From NCBI GenBank assembly GCA_021292105.1, contig CM037871.1, forward strand, positions 19,029,460-19,093,459: a stretch of 64,000 bases of DNA. The letters are read 5' to 3'. Positions 24,267-35,189 of the stretch are shown here, in pieces. Both the position numbers and the translations under genes were made by a program. The notes under the pieces are model-generated. The model did not search any database and was not told where the DNA came from. It worked only from the letters and a program-made list of their open reading frames with translations. The stretch's first letter is position 1. Each line of letters opens with the position of its first letter. The DNA comes from Anadara kagoshimensis (taxonomy: Eukaryota; Mollusca; Bivalvia; Arcoida; Arcidae).

Positions 24267-24375
24267 TGACGTCACTGACACTAGAAAGTCATTAGCAGCC
24301 GTGACGCTGCTTTAGTAGCGTGATGGCAACCAGTGTCGGAACATAAAAGGCATGACCGGTGAAATGTCAATTGTA
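24267..24375 (+). repeat. Repeat family R, right part
   Basis: Continuation of the interrupted repeat. Blocks tgacgtcactgacac, cgtgacgctgcttt, gtgatgg and aggcatg match 50729-50850 in order. Confidence 0.85.
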
Positions 24376-24920
24376 TCAACACTCAAAACTATGCAGGCAA
24401 ATAAGTAGAACTTCTTAAATCCTTATTTTGAATATAAATGTTCTATCGTAAACGTGTTCATGCGTGCGTTCTTAGAAAAGCGTGTAAATAAATAAGCATT
24501 AAATAAAAAAATTAAAAAATAATGTTATGGCCATAGAGGATCCACGATGTCTATAAAATGCTCAATCGCTTAATACATATTGAAAATATATTAAACTTCA
24601 GAACAAATAACCAGCAAATCAATGTTTAAGTTACGGGAAACTACTAAAGTTTTTTATGTTACCATGACAACGTTTTTTATTTTAGTAAATGATTTCCATA
24701 ATCCGCATTTAGTCGGAATAAGTATGTTTTATATATTAATTGTGGAAGAAAAATCCGGATAATATGCCTGATTACATGGGTATTGATATCACATATTGAT
24801 TTTTGATGAGTTATGACTGAGTGGAAAAAGGTCTGGAAGTCTCGTCTCGAAATCAACCTGTATTAAGAACCCACGTCACTTACAAACATTTACATATCGG
24901 GATATAGAATTCAGGATCTT

Positions 24921-25240
24921 TAAACAAACAAACATACTAGTCCATGTTAAAATCACAATTCGAAAAAGCAATGTAAAAACAGATAGGATCTCAAACCCTT
25001 TGCATCCCTTTATTATCTTGTTCCACAGCACAATCTAAAAACAATGTAAATACTCTAAAACATGCAAATTAGGTTACACATGTGAACTTCTACCAGTAAT
25101 GCCGGATGCTACGGAAGGGAAAACGCTTCCTGTTTAACTAGCTTAAACCGTTATGTGCGTGATCAAAACTTGGAATAAAAGGAACATGTAACTATGGGAC
25201 GTCAAATTTATATCCATGGTAATTTTGGATACATGGACAT
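24921..25240 (-). repeat. Family A copy, near full length
   Basis: A minus-oriented copy in receptor intron 2, running from the tail complement (aaacaaacatactagtccat) through gtgaacttctaccag to the 5' extension (ggaacatg, tgggacgtc, tatccatgg). An extra 70-bp segment lies within the tail part. Confidence 0.75.
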
Positions 25241-25969
25241 CATACTTATCAACAAATTTGTGATGACGGCCGTAAAATATTTTGAGGGCCTTAATAAGGC
25301 TAAGCTTTTAGCTAGGCTCACAACATTTTTGCGTCTAGAATTTATTTGTAAGCAGCTTGTATAAAGCTCTCGTAGTGGAAACTAACTTTACCATAGCGTA
25401 TTATTGTGAAACAAATACACCATAATCAAGAGAGCAAGTATATTGCTACATTGAAAAAGAAAGTTAACAAAATAATTCATCACGTTTGTCATATAGTTTC
25501 AAATGAAGCCTTTCGTAGGCATCATAATTGATGTATCAGTCTAAATATGAAGCAGAACTTGAAGAATCCGTCGTATCTGTTATTTCAAGCTAATTGGAAA
25601 GGGTGGCAACCAATGTTTTAAAGACATAGAAATAAACAAAGTGCAAACAAGCTTTACGACACAATTTCGTCTCAGTAACAGTCATTATTGAATAATAAAT
25701 ATAACTTTACAGTTTTCTAAAATATTATCTTGTATGCTTCGCGCAAGACATATCAAATTTGTTTTTCAAACCTGTTTTGGGGAAACCGTATAAATGTCTA
25801 GGGAGATTGAATTTAACTGAATCGAAATCAAATAATCTTGATATTCTAATTTCTTTTACTGCCATTTTATTATTATTATTTTTTACAATGTTTGTTCTTA
25901 AATCAGTGTTAAACGTTCAGTGTAATTCAGTTTCAACAAACATTATTTAATGTCATGTGACCCTTTTTG
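25241..25969. other. Receptor intron 2, no recognised element
   Basis: AT-rich sequence. The open frame 25759-25950 does not begin with ATG and resembles no known protein. Confidence 0.5.
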
Positions 25970-26760
25970 ATTAGTCTGTTTTTGTACATGTGTTCTGAGT
26001 CGTTGCGTAATTGTTGCAAACATATATTTCAACTACAATATTCTTTATTTGACAGATGTCTTTTAAATTATATTCTCCCACTTCTTTGCATGATAGCATT
26101 GACTCCTTCAGCAGTCGAGTTGTGCGTGTTCCTGGTCGTTGTGCTATTGTCATATTCATATATTTCAACTGCAATATTGTCGTATATGTATCTAAGGTAG
26201 CTACAGTATCCTTTTATATTCACATTGATAGAATTCTTCGAGTTCTAGACAGGAATGCTAGCATTTACCTTTGAAGCAGTTGTGTATGTTCTTGGCCCTT
26301 GTGCTATTGTCATATCCATATATTTCAACTGCAATATTGTCGTATTTATATCTAAGCTAGCTACAGTGTCCTATATTTGACGGACTTCATATTTACATTG
26401 ATAGAACTCATCGGGTTCTAGACATGATTGCAAACATTGACCCTTGAAGCAGTTGTGTGTGTTCTTGGCCGTTGTGCCATTGTCGTATTCGTATATTTCA
26501 ACTGCAATATTGTTCTATTCTATATATTCTATATTTGAGGGACTCCATATTCGCATTGATAGAATTCTTTGGGTTCTAGACATGATTGAAAACAATGCCC
26601 GTTTCAGTGATCGAGTTTTGTGTATTCTTGATCATGGTACGAATGTCATATTCGTACATTTTTAGCTACAATATTCTATATCTGAGAGACTTCCTATTCA
26701 TATTAATATTCTTCGGCTTCAAGATATACATCCTAGCACTGACTATTTAAGCAGTCGAAT
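25970..26760. repeat. Degenerate tandem array, unit about 170 bp
   Basis: About five diverged units. Recurring blocks, in order: agcagt.gagttgtg, gttcttggccgttgtgc, atattcatatatttcaactg, caatattgtcgtat, attgatagaattcttcg and gttctagac.. The three plus-strand frames of 70-80 codons here are by-products of the repeat. Confidence 0.8.
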
Positions 26761-27706
26761 AACAAAATAAATCTCATTTCCCGGATTTTGACACAGTATC
26801 TCATTAAGCCAATTGAATGGAACGTGAATTTACGATATCTGTCAACAAAAGGTCGAACCAATTTAATGAAAAACACATTATTGATCCAAACCCGTCTGTC
26901 CAGATACAAAAAAAACTTGATGCTACATTTAACGAGCGCCGCTCAATTTAAAAAACACGTCTAATATGTGTGTTATAGTGTGATGGTAATGATGGTTGTT
27001 ATAAACTAAGAGTGCTCAAGTGAAATTTGAGGTTTTGTTTGGTTGTGGTAAAAACTAATTACGCCAATTAAGAACTTAAAGCCGAGTTTTGCCGCTCAAT
27101 TACGTTTACCCAAAATAACGTAGTCATCGAGGGTATTGATGATAATCGATCCAGTTAATGCTCTAAATGTCTCACTTTAAATTGCCAATTTTTTAATCAA
27201 TTCATTTTGTTTTCTGAAAACTATGTACTTAAATACATGCTTCATTTTTCTAATCATCGTTAGTGTATTAAGAAAGCGAAACAAACAAGTTTTATCTCTG
27301 ACCCGAGTTCAATTTTACATAAAACTGTAAGAATGAAATAGTGTGCATGTGTACCCATAAATTTCTGTTAATAATAATTATTATTATCAATTTATTTTCA
27401 GATTCAGGCTTTTTGACAGTTTAAATATCATCAGCGCGTATCTAGAAGATAGATGCTAAAGCATTGTTTTGAGGAACAATCGCGGTTTTGAACTAGTTTG
27501 TCTATGATTACTTCGATGTCTTCAACCATAACAACACTGACCGAGTCAATATAAGTGAAAAAAGATTGACTTGGCGTACAACCCCGTTACCTTACTCCAG
27601 TACAATCTTCTGACTATAACGCTGGATTTTTGTCTTTTATTCTTTGCAATATAGATTTGTTTCGGTTTTCATTCACACTTCACTTTTACTATTTAATATA
27701 TTTTAG
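26761..27706. other. Receptor intron 2, 3' part
   Basis: No recognised element. Ends in the pyrimidine-rich acceptor tract before exon 3. Confidence 0.5.
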
Positions 27707-27751
27707 GATGAAAAGAATCAAGTTTTGGTAACCAATGTTTGGTTGGATCAG
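27707..27751 (+). CDS. nAChR alpha-type subunit, exon 3 (45 bp, loop D)
   Basis: A 45-bp microexon, a size conserved at this place in nAChR genes. It encodes residues 75-89, DEKNQVLVTNVWLDQ, between a ttttag acceptor and a gtaaga donor, phase 0 on both sides. It joins exon 2 to give the family signature IFDMDEKNQ. Trp86 is the loop D tryptophan of the complementary face of the agonist site. Confidence 0.95.
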
Positions 27752-28059
27752 GTAAGAACAAAACAATAAACCCAATATACTAAAGATTATCGGATAATGA
27801 CACACATATATTGACTTACTAAACAATATTTACTATAAAGTGTAACCATTATTTTTTTGCAGTATCCCAATTTTCGTTATTTTCACAGATACTTCTCATA
27901 CGAAGAACTAATATTTGTCAATGAAATACTGAAAACTACAACCTTTGCCTAAACGGAAATCAAACATCTCTAATTTACAATCCCACAAAATGGTATTTAT
28001 CTGATAACTACGAAAATTTGACACCTTGAAAATAAAAGATTCACAGTATTAGCCACATA

Positions 28060-28350
28060 AGTTGGGTAATGGTGGTTAACTTTCCAGTCAAGAATATTTC
28101 ACTTACATCGAAACGTCGCCAGCTCTAGGCGACGTTGCAGAAGTTTTGCATTTGTGTTGCGTTGATGGTATTATACAGCAGGGTCCATTATCGCACCACC
28201 CCTACCCTGACACGGGTCCTAGTTTATTTTAAGTTCATATCCGAAAGAATTGTGACTTTCATTTCGTAATGCCGAGTGCTTGATAAAAGAATAGTAGCTA
28301 CTCACCTTTAAATCTTGGGTCAGAACCGTTCGGGTTGGAACCCATTTGTT
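28060..28350 (-). mobile_element. Family B SINE, minus orientation
   Basis: Read on the minus strand: a degenerate tRNA-like head with ggttccaaccc, then a body with ctcggcattacgaaatgaaa, ttctgcaacgtcgcctagag and gtgaaatattcttgactgg. It matches the intact copy at 37756-38102 along its length. The head is mutated, so it is not expected to be transcribed. Confidence 0.8.
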
Positions 28351-28488
28351 GGATGAGATTTTCAATGAAACTTCATTAGGATTGCACTTATGCTTTTCGC
28401 CACAGTATGTTGGAGTTTCATTGTCTATATTTTATGTTTTTCTTTATAAGTCACCTTCAGTTCATCGTCAACCCCTTTTGATAATAAC

Positions 28489-28815
28489 AGACCCCCGTTT
28501 CGCAATCGTTTTTAAAAGGTTGACAACATTTGCCAGTTTTCAGTTAAGGAATGATTGTGAAACTGGGACCTGGCATCGTTCCTCCCTTAACTAAGATTAA
28601 ACTAAAATTTAGCTTTGACCATCTATTTCGGAACTGCAAATTATTATTTTTGACAAAAACTTAACACAAATGTTATAAGTCGTCTGAAATGATCTTCAAA
28701 TCGATATCTTAAATAACCCAATATCTTACAAATTAGCAAAATTATTACAGTATCAAATTTGCCAGATTTAAGTTAAGGAAAATCTTAGTTAAGGAATGAT
28801 TGTGAAACTGGGGCC
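28489..28815. mobile_element. Family D MITEs, two overlapping copies
   Basis: The ends read ggaatgattgtgaaactggg followed by gcc, or the complement. A short copy occupies about 28489-28571 and a longer one about 28566-28815. The longer copy has inner inverted blocks ttaactaagatt and aatcttagttaa. A related copy lies at 44551-44791. Noncoding. Confidence 0.65.
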
Positions 28816-28924
28816 AAAAACTGATAGAACAAATGTTGGTGGTGAAATTCACTGTATATCAAGAACTAGGATGTCATCAATACATCAAAATCTGATTGCA
28901 ATAAATCAAAGTGTTTAAATATCT

Positions 28925-29715
28925 AGAACCAAGATATATGTCACCGAGACGCCAAACGATATGCCTATAGTAATTCCTAATATCAAAAACTAAGATGACA
29001 TCGGGACGCCAAATGATATGCCCATAGTAATTCCTAATATCAAAAACTAAGATGTCATCGAGACGCCAAATGATATGCCCATAGTAATTCCTAATATCAA
29101 AAACTAAGATGACATCGGGACGCCAAATGATATGCCCATCGTAATTCCTAATATCAAAAACTAAGATGACATCGGGACGTCAAATGATATGCCCATAGTA
29201 ATTCCTAATATCAAAAACTAAGATGACATCGGGACGCCAAATAATATGCTCATAGTAATTCCTAATATCAAAAACTAAGATGACATCGGGACGCCAAATA
29301 ATATGCTCATAGTAATTCCTAATATCAAAAACTAAGATGACATCGGGACGCCAAATGATATGACCATAGTAATTCCTAATATCAAAAACTAAGATGACAT
29401 CGGGACGCCAAATAATATGCTCATAGTAATTCCTAATATCAAAAACTAAGATGACATCGGGACGCCAAATGATATGACCATAGTAATTCCTAATATCAAA
29501 AACTAAGATGACATCGGGACGCCAAATGATATGCCCATAGTAATTCCTAATATCAAAAACTAAGATGACATCGGGACGCCAAATCATATATCCATAGCAA
29601 TTCTAATTATCGAGTATCAAGATGGCATCGATACGCTAAATTATATGTAAATAGTAATTCTAAATAACCATCGAGACGCCTAATAATATGTCCATAGTGA
29701 TTCTGAATATCAGAA
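28925..29715. repeat. 57-bp minisatellite, about 13 units
   Basis: The unit contains gacatcgggacgccaaatga, then tatgcccatagtaattccta, then atatcaaaaactaagat. Units between about 28980 and 29590 are nearly identical, and the flanking units are diverged. Because 57 is a multiple of three, a 135-codon frame with a 19-residue repeat stays open on the minus strand at 29180-29587. There is no other evidence that it is coding. It lies in receptor intron 3. Confidence 0.95.
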
Positions 29716-30589
29716 CCATTCTTAATTACCCAGCTACTTAAGAGTTCAAAACGTGTTGGGCATTTGTATATTTGACATCACAGAGTCAAAGACCTAACTT
29801 AATAAATCCCTGGCATCAGAGAACCTTGAATACAGATGAATTGTTTGGTTATAACCGCGTTTTAACACTTGATAAATCAATCACAATGGTCAACTAAGCT
29901 ACACATCGATCTTCTGTCCACTGGTGTTTAATTGATCATGTGTGTTTGTTGAACCATGTGGTATCATTTCCGGCTCATGTGTCGTCTGCTTAGCCGACGA
30001 CAGCTCATGAGGTTTTCATGTTGTTGGGTACAATTACTTAATGTTCGTAAACATTTCACACGTCAAATCATATATGTACATGGTATTTGCATGACATTAT
30101 TTTTTTTAAATTTAAACACCCATCATCTTCTTAACCTTTATACCATAAACCATACCAAGAATAGACAAAATATATCAAGGTTATTTATTCTTATTTTGCT
30201 ATGCATATTTCTTAATCAGAAACACAACAATGTATTTGTTATTTGTTTTTTCTTGTGTTTTGTTTCCTTTATTCTTGAACCAACAGCCACAGTTATTATT
30301 CGCTCACTCAATCATTCATGCGCCCTTTTTATAGTGCTAGCGTCTAGCTGCTGATGTCTGTAATAATGATGACCAGGAATTTATCCATCCATTCAATTGC
30401 CTGACTCTTGATACCAAATATCCACGAAAGCTCAAGTCTGTTTTTAAAAACACAATTCATATTCCTTATAACCTATTAAATTTAACTTTTTTAAACCATT
30501 AAAACAAAATAAATAATTGTTCGATGATAAGTAAAAATGCTGGGCGTTTTATGCCATTTGGCAACAAACCATTTGATCTCTTTGTGTCC
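29716..30589. other. Receptor intron 3, no recognised element
   Basis: The plus-strand frame 29956-30354 (132 codons) begins with ATG but has a hydrophobic, A/T-driven composition and no recognisable domain. It is probably chance. Confidence 0.5.
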
Positions 30590-30813
30590 AGGATTGCCAC
30601 GGATATATTTTACGTCCCATAGTTCCATGTTCCTTTCACATAATTTTGATTACACACGTGGCGGGTCTAGCTAGCTAAACAGGAGGTGCTTACCCGTCCA
30701 GAGCACCCGGTCTCACATCCCTGGTGGAAGTTCACGTGTCTAACTTGACATGTTTTTACTTTGCTTCTGAGTTGTGATTCGGACATGGATATATACGTTT
30801 GTTTTTTTATTAT
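30590..30813 (+). repeat. Family A copy just before exon 4
   Basis: A long, well-preserved copy including the 5' extension (ggatatattttacgtcccat, gttccatgttcctttca), the gtctagctagctaaac block and the T-rich tail. The tail ends about 30 bp before the exon 4 boundary. Confidence 0.85.
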
Positions 30814-30842
30814 CTAGTATATGATTTTATGGTCTGTTTCAG

Positions 30843-30952
30843 GAATGGAAAGACGAGTTTTTAAAGTGGGACCCTCTACTGTTTAGTAATATATCAAAAC
30901 TTCGTGTTCCGTGTGATAAACTCTGGCTTCCGGATATAGTACTATACAACAA
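30843..30952 (+). CDS. nAChR alpha-type subunit, exon 4 (110 bp, loop A)
   Basis: A 110-bp exon, the conserved size of exon 4 in nAChR genes. The acceptor is gtctgtttcag and the donor gtaaga. It encodes residues 90-125 plus two bases of the Asn126 codon: EWKDEFLKWDPLLF, then RVPCDKLWLPDIVLYNN. The WxPDIVLYN segment is loop A, and Tyr124 corresponds to the first agonist-site tyrosine. The phase-2 end matches the one-base start of exon 5. Confidence 0.95.
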
Positions 30953-31156
30953 GTAAGATATTATTAGTAATATTTTTTCGTTAATGCAAAAAAAGTCATC
31001 GCCAGATATTTTTTTCTTGACTTATATCGAGACATCACTTTATGTTTCGAAATATTGCTTGCACGTGTACGTTTAGTGTAACATAGTTTTATGCTCTATA
31101 CTTGGCATTATTTAGAAAATATAAGGTTGCGTGTTGCCGTCTTTATTAATATAGTC

Positions 31157-31235
31157 AGTGGAAGATGAAGGATACCAGAATGCCCGGAGAAAGCCACTGA
31201 CCCTATAGGTGCACAGTTACAAACTTTCTCATTTA
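31157..31235 (-). repeat. Family E SINE fragment
   Basis: Matches part of the element at 48165-48335: ggaagatgaaggataccag, cccgga.aaa.cc, then acaaactttctcatt. It is cut off on the right by the family A copy that follows. Confidence 0.5.
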
Positions 31236-31358
31236 CTAGTACCCGGCCTCACTTCCTTGGTGGACGTTCACGTGTCTAACCTAACTTGTCAGTTCCAAAG
31301 TGTTTACTTTGCTTCTGCATTGTGATTCGGACATGGATTAGTATGTTTGTTTTTGATT
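31236..31358 (+). repeat. Family A copy in receptor intron 4
   Basis: A 5'-truncated copy starting at tagtacccggcctcacttcc and ending at the tatgtttgtttttgatta tail. Well preserved. Confidence 0.85.
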
Positions 31359-31374
31359 ACTAGAATCTGCGAGT

Positions 31375-31620
31375 TTGGAAAAAAGGCGATAACAGACGCT
31401 ATGATCTCTAAGTCGATGGTTCAGACCGCTCGGCCAATAAGGCCCTAGCAGAGTTATAAATGGGTTGAATAATGGTGTTGATATAAAACGGTCTTTCATG
31501 GGATGGTTAAAGAAACCTGAATTGCATGAAAAACCAGTGACTTTGGGCATGCTAACTGACAAATATTCTCATTCACAATAGGATCTGCCTGTGTGCAATT
31601 CGAGTATTCTCACCGAGAAA
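31375..31620. repeat. tRNA-like and family E SINE remnants
   Basis: 31375-31435 has a diverged tRNA-like head ending gatggttcagaccgc. 31500-31620 resembles family E in reverse (ggatggttaaagaaacctga, actgacaaatattctcatt, ggatctg). Both are degraded. Confidence 0.45.
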
Positions 31621-31891
31621 CGTTGGTGTCCTAAGCAAACACCTTTCAAAATGATTGCTTTGCTTATTTGGTTGTGGACATAGACCATGTGTTTGTGTTT
31701 TATTTAATCAACTTGGAACCCAAACTTTCCCTTTTTAAGGCTAACTGCTGAAGGGGAATATGACCAGTTAGTTCTTTACATAATATATATTAAAATAAGT
31801 ACAAAATATAAATACATTTTAAGGAAGTTTTCCTTCTCTATCAAATCATTTTCAAGCATATTTTTTCACATAAATATTGTTATATTTACAG

Positions 31892-32427
31892 CGCAGCAGA
31901 ATATACGGATGGTCTGATGCCAGCAAATGCTATGGTCGAACCTGATGGAAACGTGTTCTGGCCAGTTCCAACAAAATTACAAAGCTCTTGCAAGGTCGAT
32001 GTGACCTATTTTCCATTCGATGATCAAATATGTAAACTTAAGTTTGGTTCTTGGACATATGACGGTTTCCAAGTGGACATGACAAACAGATCCGTAGAGG
32101 TGGACCTAAGTAATTACGTTGTTAACGGGGAGTGGGAACTTATAAATATAAAAGTCCAAAGAAATGTAGTCGTGTATGGGTGTTGTCCGGAACCATACCC
32201 GGATGTGACGTTTTATGTCCATATAAGGAGACGCACTTTATATTACATGTACAATGTAGTGTTTCCGTGCATTATGATGTCGGCGTTGACATTGCTTGTA
32301 TTTTGTTTGCCCCCAGATTCAGGAGAGAAGATTGCTCTAGGGATCACAGTTTTACTTGCCTTTTCTGTCTTTATGTTAGCTGTAGCTGAAAACTTACCCG
32401 AGACTTCAGAATTTGTACCTTTAATTA
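31892..32427 (+). CDS. nAChR alpha-type subunit, exon 5 (loops B/C, Cys-loop, M1-M3)
   Basis: Encodes residues 127-304 between a tatatttacag acceptor and a gtaagt donor. Cys159 and Cys173 enclose 13 residues (the Cys-loop, with YFPFDDQ). SWTYDG carries loop B Trp180. Loop C is YGCCPEPY, with the vicinal pair Cys223-Cys224 that defines alpha subunits and Tyr221 and Tyr228. With Trp86 and Tyr124 the aromatic box is complete. M1 starts at YYMYNVVFPCI. The pore segment reads DSGEKIALGITVLLAFSVF: Glu271 at -1' predicts cation selectivity, Leu is kept at 9', and 2' is Ala rather than the usual Ser or Thr. M3 begins at the exon end (EFVPLI). The exon fuses regions split in many relatives. Translation must start upstream; the ATG at 31917 is internal. 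Confidence 0.97.
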
Positions 32428-32858
32428 GTAAGTATATATGATATACACATCATTGTATGTTTTATTTGCCCAGTTTTGTCCGACTTACAATAATATTGGA
32501 GCTTGCATGAAGTGAACTTTGGGGGTTTGTAGCGATTACATCTTGCAAAGAAAAAAATCAGATTAATGCCATATTCCCAGGAAAACATTGAATCACCCGA
32601 TTCCTTATCTGTGGCAAATAACATATCCAACAAACGTCAATAATAATTATAATACTGACATTATGACTTGAAGTTCATATTTCATTCGTTCCTTTATCTT
32701 CAACGGTCTTAATCAGATGTATTTGTTTCTCCTCTTCTGTTTATCATGCAGAGGTGTTCAGATATGCTTTAAAGGATCATCGAGAAACCAGTGCTGTATA
32801 TTGCTTTACCCTACCTCTGACTAAAATCTATGGAAATGATTGGTTAGATCGAATCACA

Positions 32859-33287
32859 TGACCAACCCGGTATCATTCCGTACATAGCCGCACGCGCAAA
32901 AATACTGGGTCAGTGAGGCTCATACCGGTTGAGTTAGGGTAACGTCCCAAGTCTCTAACGTAAACGTCAACCAAAATGGCGACCGTAAATAAATGTTCTG
33001 CTGAAACTCCTGCTGAAGATAGTAAATTAAAAGGCATAAAAGTATTATTTTGAAACATTGAAAGGCAAGGAAAGTCTGCTAGACTTCGTTAGTATGCTGA
33101 ATTTTAGTATCCCTTTTATTTTGTTGTCACAGCGGCATTTAGTTGCAGCCAGATAAATTTTTATTTAACTTTTTTCATCGACATCGGTAGCAATTTTTTA
33201 AAACTTTTTTTCAATAGCGCTGGGTCATCGGTGGGGTAAAAAAGTAACATGGTTCGTATGTGTCCGGTACGGAATGATACAGGGTCA
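32859..33287. mobile_element. Terminal-inverted-repeat element with an ATGGCG mini-ORF
   Basis: The left end tgaccaacccggtatcattc plus cgtac pairs with the right end gtacggaatgatacagggtca, allowing a 3-bp gap. The element is about 430 bp. Inside, on the plus strand, ATG at 32976 in good context (ccaaaatggcg) opens a 25-codon frame (MATVNKCSAETPAEDSKLKG...) ending at 33053. The composition is more gene-like than its surroundings. It may be a captured first exon or the transposon's own degenerate 5' end. Confidence 0.6.
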
Positions 33288-35032
33288 ATAGAAAACATAC
33301 CGGGTTCGGCTGCAACTTATAATATTTTCGCGATGTCAAATTTTCGCGGTAGGACGATCCTGAGTGTATTCGCGATGTCAAAGTCTCGCGGTCGTATCTA
33401 AAGTTAACGAAGTGGACGAGAACCTGAAACGTATGGATGCCTCAAAATTCTGTATTTTCGTGGGAATACGAATATAGAAAAAATAATACAACAGCGAAAT
33501 ATAAGCATTATACACGAGGAAAGAAGGAAAGAAAAAAATCAAAACACCAACCACAGTCAGTGTGAAAGAAATACTTCTCAATCGCATTTACGTTTAAAAC
33601 ATTAGATCATGAACCCATTTCATTGCCGACTATTCCAGATGTAGTGTTATAATCAGTGGCATTGCAATTGATTACGTCTCAACAGCGTGTCTTATTAATT
33701 TCTTTTTATTTCTTTATTTTGTTTTGTGATAAATATATTTTATGGTGACTGTATATGGTCAAATACATATCAATCAGCTTCGACATTTTTTTTTATATTT
33801 TATTTGAATTTGATGGTTATTCGAAGGATTATAAAACTATATTTTCTCGAAAATCAAATTTTCTGCTATTTTGAATGCACATACACGCGCTCGCATGCCA
33901 GCAAAACGGAAATTGATAAAATTACTTTTTAAGCTAGATGTTTTAAAACGAATCAACAATTCGACAAAAACCCCATTCCTGCCATTTATCCGTAGTATTA
34001 ATGTAATGTTTTAACATTTTGGTAACATCTAGAGTGTTTGTATTATTTATCACATGTATTTACTAAATCTCCTCACAATACCGTCTTTCCACCAAACCCA
34101 ATCAATCTTATTAAGGGGATTTCCCGGTAGACGTTTACACATTCACTAAGCTGAATTAATTCCACCAAACAATCCGTGTTCACGCATACAGATTTCCATT
34201 TTCTGGAATTTTTCGTGTTAATTGATGCCTTTATAAGCTTCCTAAGCAAAGTATTTTTTGTTTGTGAAAAATGTTATCTATTGAATTAATCGCATATTGT
34301 TCCTCACACTGTAATGTTTACATTACAAATGCATTGCCTTATTTGAATCTCTTTGGAGCCATTGCGTTAATTTTTCGATGACAGCAGTGTGTCGCGCGCT
34401 CTGTGTAAAGCGATACGTCAGTTAATATCTTCAGCCAATCCGCTTTCGATGTACAGCGGAGGAATACATACCACCAAGGAACTACTTATTCATTCATAAT
34501 TTCCTGCGGGTTCATTCATAAATCTATCCGGCGACTGCAGGGACGCTCTTTACGAGCGGTAACAAACGTAGAAATTTGTCATACTGCACCAATTTTAAAA
34601 ATGATTTGAAAATAAAAAAGAATAATAAAAACCAATATTTGTTGTCTTTTTATATCAAAATAATTTTTTAATGATTAATGACCATTTCCCATGGCCTATA
34701 AAGATACGAAGTGAAAAAATTAGTGAGTCCGAGGACACCACATTTAAATTATGAACAACTGTTTGTTATTCGACTAAATAATTATATTCATAGTAATATC
34801 TTACCAAACAGATTATTGTTTAGTGAAAAAAGGAGAAATAGAATTTAATTTTCAAATGTGTTTTACGGAACTATATTTTACGATCGCCAAGCAACGAGAC
34901 AAATCAACATGGCTGTTCTCTTTATATGGTTCTACAATAAGAGTTATCTCGCTTTAAGTGTTCCAACCACATTAATACACCGACTTTCGGAAAATTAATA
35001 ATACCTTTTTGTGGGTAAAAATAATGTAAACA
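33288..35032. other. Receptor intron 5 with an unexplained CpG-bearing block
   Basis: 33300-33400 contains two near-copies of ttcgcgatgtcaaa followed by tcgcggt. 34080-34600 has higher G+C and CpG than its surroundings (tgtgtcgcgcgctctgtg, ctatccggcgactgcaggga) but no open frame, array or match elsewhere in the window. No gene found. Confidence 0.45.
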
Positions 35033-35189
35033 TAAGGATTGAATGTCACTTTGAATGCTGTCATCGAGGTATGACTGCATCAGCTCACGTTCAAAGTTAA
35101 CATGAATCGCTTCGCGATTCATTTACTTTGAACGTGAGCTGATGCAGTCATACCTCGATGACAGCATTCAAAGTGACATTCAATCCTTA
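35033..35189. repeat. 157-bp hairpin with perfect 65-bp arms
   Basis: 35033-35097 and 35125-35189 are exact reverse complements over 65 bp (the outermost bases are taaggattgaatgtcacttt and its complement). The 27-base spacer itself contains a 7-bp stem, gaatcgc-ttc-gcgattc. No mismatch was found in the arms. It lies in receptor intron 5. It could be a recent foldback, a small-RNA hairpin or a read-through assembly artefact. Confidence 0.95.

Noticed and set aside
29180-29587. 135-codon minus-strand repeat protein (19-residue repeat).
   Set aside because: It is fully explained by a 57-bp tandem unit that happens to lack stops in that frame.
29956-30354. 132-codon plus-strand frame with ATG.
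   Set aside because: Hydrophobic, A/T-driven residue content with no family resemblance, lying within a receptor intron.
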